Of a stretch of DNA of 64,000 nucleotides, positions 62,012 to 64,000 are shown piece by piece. The translations under genes and the position numbers were made by a program. Numbering within the stretch: position 1 is the stretch's first letter; each line of letters starts with the position of its first letter. The stretch covers positions 62,001 to 126,000 of the forward strand of contig CAMCZV010000003.1 in NCBI GenBank assembly GCA_945888455.1, in the 5' to 3' direction. The DNA is from Candidatus Finniella inopinata. GTDB lineage: Bacteria > Pseudomonadota > Alphaproteobacteria > Holosporales > Holosporaceae. The notes under the pieces were generated by a model. That model ran no database searches. It saw only the letters and a program-made list of their open reading frames with translations, and was not told the origin of the DNA.

Positions 62012-63877
62012 TTACCGATCAAACAAACGGCTTAAATCTTGAGCCCTGAAAATACGATACACACAGCGTCCATGGTTGCATTGTGCCCCGTGGGGGGTGC
62101 GTTCCAAACGACGCAATAAAATATTCATGGATTCTATGGTCATGGATTGGCCTAATTTTATGCTCTGACGACAGGCCCAATTGGCCATCATATCGTTTCG
62201 CCAACGTAAAACCACCTCTTGAGCCGAATCATCTTGATGCACCTGCGCCACCAATTGGCGAACCAAGGCTTCTGGCTGATAGGCCTGAAAAATCATGGGC
62301 ACCGTTTTTAATCGACAGTATCCTGGTATGACATCGTACTGAAACCCCAAGCATGCCATTTTTTCCTGAATATCCTGCATGTGATCTTGCTCTGTGGGCG
62401 TTAATGACCACTGGGGTGGCAATAAAAATGGGGCAACATGACCCACATCATTGGCCCATTCTACCTTCATGGATTCAAAGACAATGCGCTCGTGGGCGGC
62501 ATGAGGATCCACCAAAACCAACCCCCCATCCACACGTGCGACGATATAGCTGTCTTGAATTTGCATGATGGCTTGACCCAAATCCACAAAAATGGGTTCG
62601 TCATTTTGTCCCCTTGGGGGATACATCACCATCCCATCTGGCGCAGGAACGGGTGGGGAAACGGGTGTATGGTTACCCATCATGGTCCAAGGATTCTGCA
62701 CCATTTTTGGAATAAAATAAGAATCTTCTCTGGCGATTGCCGGGTTGTACACTGGGGATCCAACACGCCCAACGTGCGGTACAAAACCAGAAGCAATGGG
62801 TGAAAAGGGTTGGTTCTGTTCCGTTACAACAGCATTACAAATGGGTTCGTGCTCAGAGCCCTGTTTTGGCTCAACCCCATCACCCCAGGTTGATGCACGC
62901 AAACCATTTTTCCAAATTTCTTGCTTTAACACACCCGTTACAAATCCACGAACAAAGCGTGTATCCAAAAATCGAACCTCTGTTTTGGCCGGATGAACAT
63001 TCACATCCACATCCGATAAGGGTAAGGTTAAAAACAAGGCGCCCACAGGATGTCGCCCCTTTGGCATGGTGTCCCCAAAGGCGATACGCAGTGCAGACCC
63101 CAGAAATTTGTCTTTGACCGTACGTGCATTGACGCAATAAAATTGCCGATCAGCCGTGGCGCGATGATGGGTTGGCAAGCCAATCCATCCGTGCAAACCA
63201 TAAGAATCCCGTTGCGCATTGACATAAAAAGAATTTTGCAGAAAAGAAGATCCAAAAATATCATGCAGTCGTTTTTCCATACCCACGCCATATTCGATAC
63301 TGCGGGAATCGCTGTGAACCGAAAACGCCACATCCGGATGAGAGATGATCATTTTATGCACCACATCCCACAAGTACTGCTTTTCCACCGATTCAGATCG
63401 TAAAAATTTCAAACGTGCCGGTGTGGCAAAAAACAAATCGTGAACGTGAACCGATGTGCCACAAGGGCGATTGGATGGCAAAAATTCCATTTCTTCCCCA
63501 CCATGGACCGATAACGACCAAGCATGGTCTTGGCCCTGGCACCGACTGGTCAAGCAAACCCTAGCCACCGCTGCCACCGCTGCTAAGGCTTCTCCTCGAA
63601 ACCCAAAAGTGGAAATGGCCGATAAATCCTCTTGAATGCGTAATTTTGATGTGGCATGTCGGACCAATGCCAAACGCATGTCATGTTCAGCAATACCTGC
63701 CCCGTCGTCTTCGACCTCTAGCATGCTCTGCCCACCGTGGCGCCACCGTATGGTGATGTGTTTTGATCCTGCATCCAAAGCATTTTCGATTAACTCTTTT
63801 AATACGGATGCGGGACGTTCCACCACTTCGCCTGCGGAAATCTGATTAATCAGATTGGGATCTAATAGACGTATCAT
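62012..63877 (-). CDS. mutL: DNA mismatch repair protein MutL
   Basis: 621 residues from ATG 63877; a longer frame begins at 63904. The GHKL ATPase has LKELIENALDAGSKHITI, EVEDDGAGIAEHDM and AISTFGFRGEALAAVAAV. The C-terminal endonuclease domain is present; the usual DQHAAHERI motif here reads DPHAAHERIVFE, so Gln is Pro, while the metal-linked ACR and QCNHGR segments are kept. The interdomain linker is Pro-rich. MutL couples MutS recognition to strand incision. It is the last gene, with a 123-bp AT-rich spacer to the window end. Confidence 0.94.
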   Translation of the reverse strand: MIRLLDPNLINQISAGEVVERPASVLKELIENALDAGSKHITIRWRHGGQSMLEVEDDGAGIAEHDMRLALVRHATSKLRIQEDLSAISTFGFRGEALAAVAAVARVCLTSRCQGQDHAWSLSVHGGEEMEFLPSNRPCGTSVHVHDLFFATPARLKFLRSESVEKQYLWDVVHKMIISHPDVAFSVHSDSRSIEYGVGMEKRLHDIFGSSFLQNSFYVNAQRDSYGLHGWIGLPTHHRATADRQFYCVNARTVKDKFLGSALRIAFGDTMPKGRHPVGALFLTLPLSDVDVNVHPAKTEVRFLDTRFVRGFVTGVLKQEIWKNGLRASTWGDGVEPKQGSEHEPICNAVVTEQNQPFSPIASGFVPHVGRVGSPVYNPAIAREDSYFIPKMVQNPWTMMGNHTPVSPPVPAPDGMVMYPPRGQNDEPIFVDLGQAIMQIQDSYIVARVDGGLVLVDPHAAHERIVFESMKVEWANDVGHVAPFLLPPQWSLTPTEQDHMQDIQEKMACLGFQYDVIPGYCRLKTVPMIFQAYQPEALVRQLVAQVHQDDSAQEVVLRWRNDMMANWACRQSIKLGQSMTIESMNILLRRLERTPHGAQCNHGRCVYRIFRAQDLSRLFDR

Positions 63878-64000
63878 GACCTTATCGCGCCAAACAGAGT
63901 ACACACCTGGGCATGGGGTTTTACTGCTGTACCGTTTGGGTGTATTTTATCATAAAAAAATGTAAAATTTTATCCTTTTTAACAAAAACTTAGGCCATAC

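Overview
The window looks like part of an alphaproteobacterial chromosome, most likely a host-associated or intracellular lineage of the Holosporales type. This lineage call is inference from gene content; I could not run a tree. Pointers are LspA directly followed by a BamF/DUF3035-like lipoprotein, a PmtA-like phospholipid methyltransferase, a tRNA-His and other tRNAs embedded in gene strings, modest GC content (estimated by eye), many fast-evolving secreted proteins without recognisable families, and a pocket of freshly decayed genes. Most of the window is ordinary housekeeping: serS (partial), infA, rpsA, secA, lspA, rlmE, rlmB, valS, glmM, trmB, pheT, trmL, ybeY, gmk, dapB, ftsK, xthA, gpsA, holB, rpsU, trkH, fabH, pdhA/pdhB and mutL, plus four intact tRNA genes (Ser-CGA, Ser-UGA, Thr-UGU, His-GUG).

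Layout. 1-3.0 kb: serS and infA (-), then rpsA (+) followed by a chain of hairpins. 3.0-6.6 kb: a decaying accessory patch with a rhodanese, a GNAT acetyltransferase, a GrpB-GNAT fusion with an in-frame TAG, a Nudix hydrolase frameshifted in a homopolymer, and an unknown protein broken by a homopolymer frameshift and a second in-frame TAG. 6.7-15.7 kb: a minus-strand string of rubrerythrin, rlmE, lspA, bamF-like, a divergent PGI-like SIS protein, secA with a roughly 400-residue low-complexity tail, tRNA-Ser and a secreted HGGPG hydrolase. 15.8-20.1 kb: plus-strand SH3 protein, rlmB, a GH19 lysozyme/chitinase, tRNA-Ser and an ABC-F ATPase. 20.3-32.2 kb: valS, then dedA, pmtA-like, glmM, trmB, IHF, an L,D-transpeptidase head-to-head with an ABC ATPase, and pheT-trmL.

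32.3-36.9 kb is the most unusual region. Two large secreted proteins of no recognised family and a smaller paralogue share a repeated unit that I call the IxGW module. The region is punctuated by an intact tRNA-Thr and, 903 bp away in the same orientation, a second full-length tRNA-Thr copy that is 43/43 identical in the anticodon and T arms but scrambled in the D arm. The largest protein also carries an Arg-Ser dipeptide tract like that of eukaryotic SR proteins, directly after its signal peptide. I regard this as a candidate lineage-specific secreted or effector locus.

37-64 kb: corC-ybeY, gmk, dapB, tRNA-His, ftsK, xthA, an orphan secretin lipoprotein, then a run of small secreted proteins (including a CxPC-repeat protein and a 51-residue peptide abutting an SDR that lacks its catalytic residues), mlaE, a porin, HU, gpsA, holB with a coupled small membrane ORF, rpsU, trkH, fabH, a YqaA-like DedA protein, another frameshifted secreted protein, pdhB/pdhA and mutL. 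Three partner genes usually found next door are missing from the window: pheS, mlaF and pdhC.
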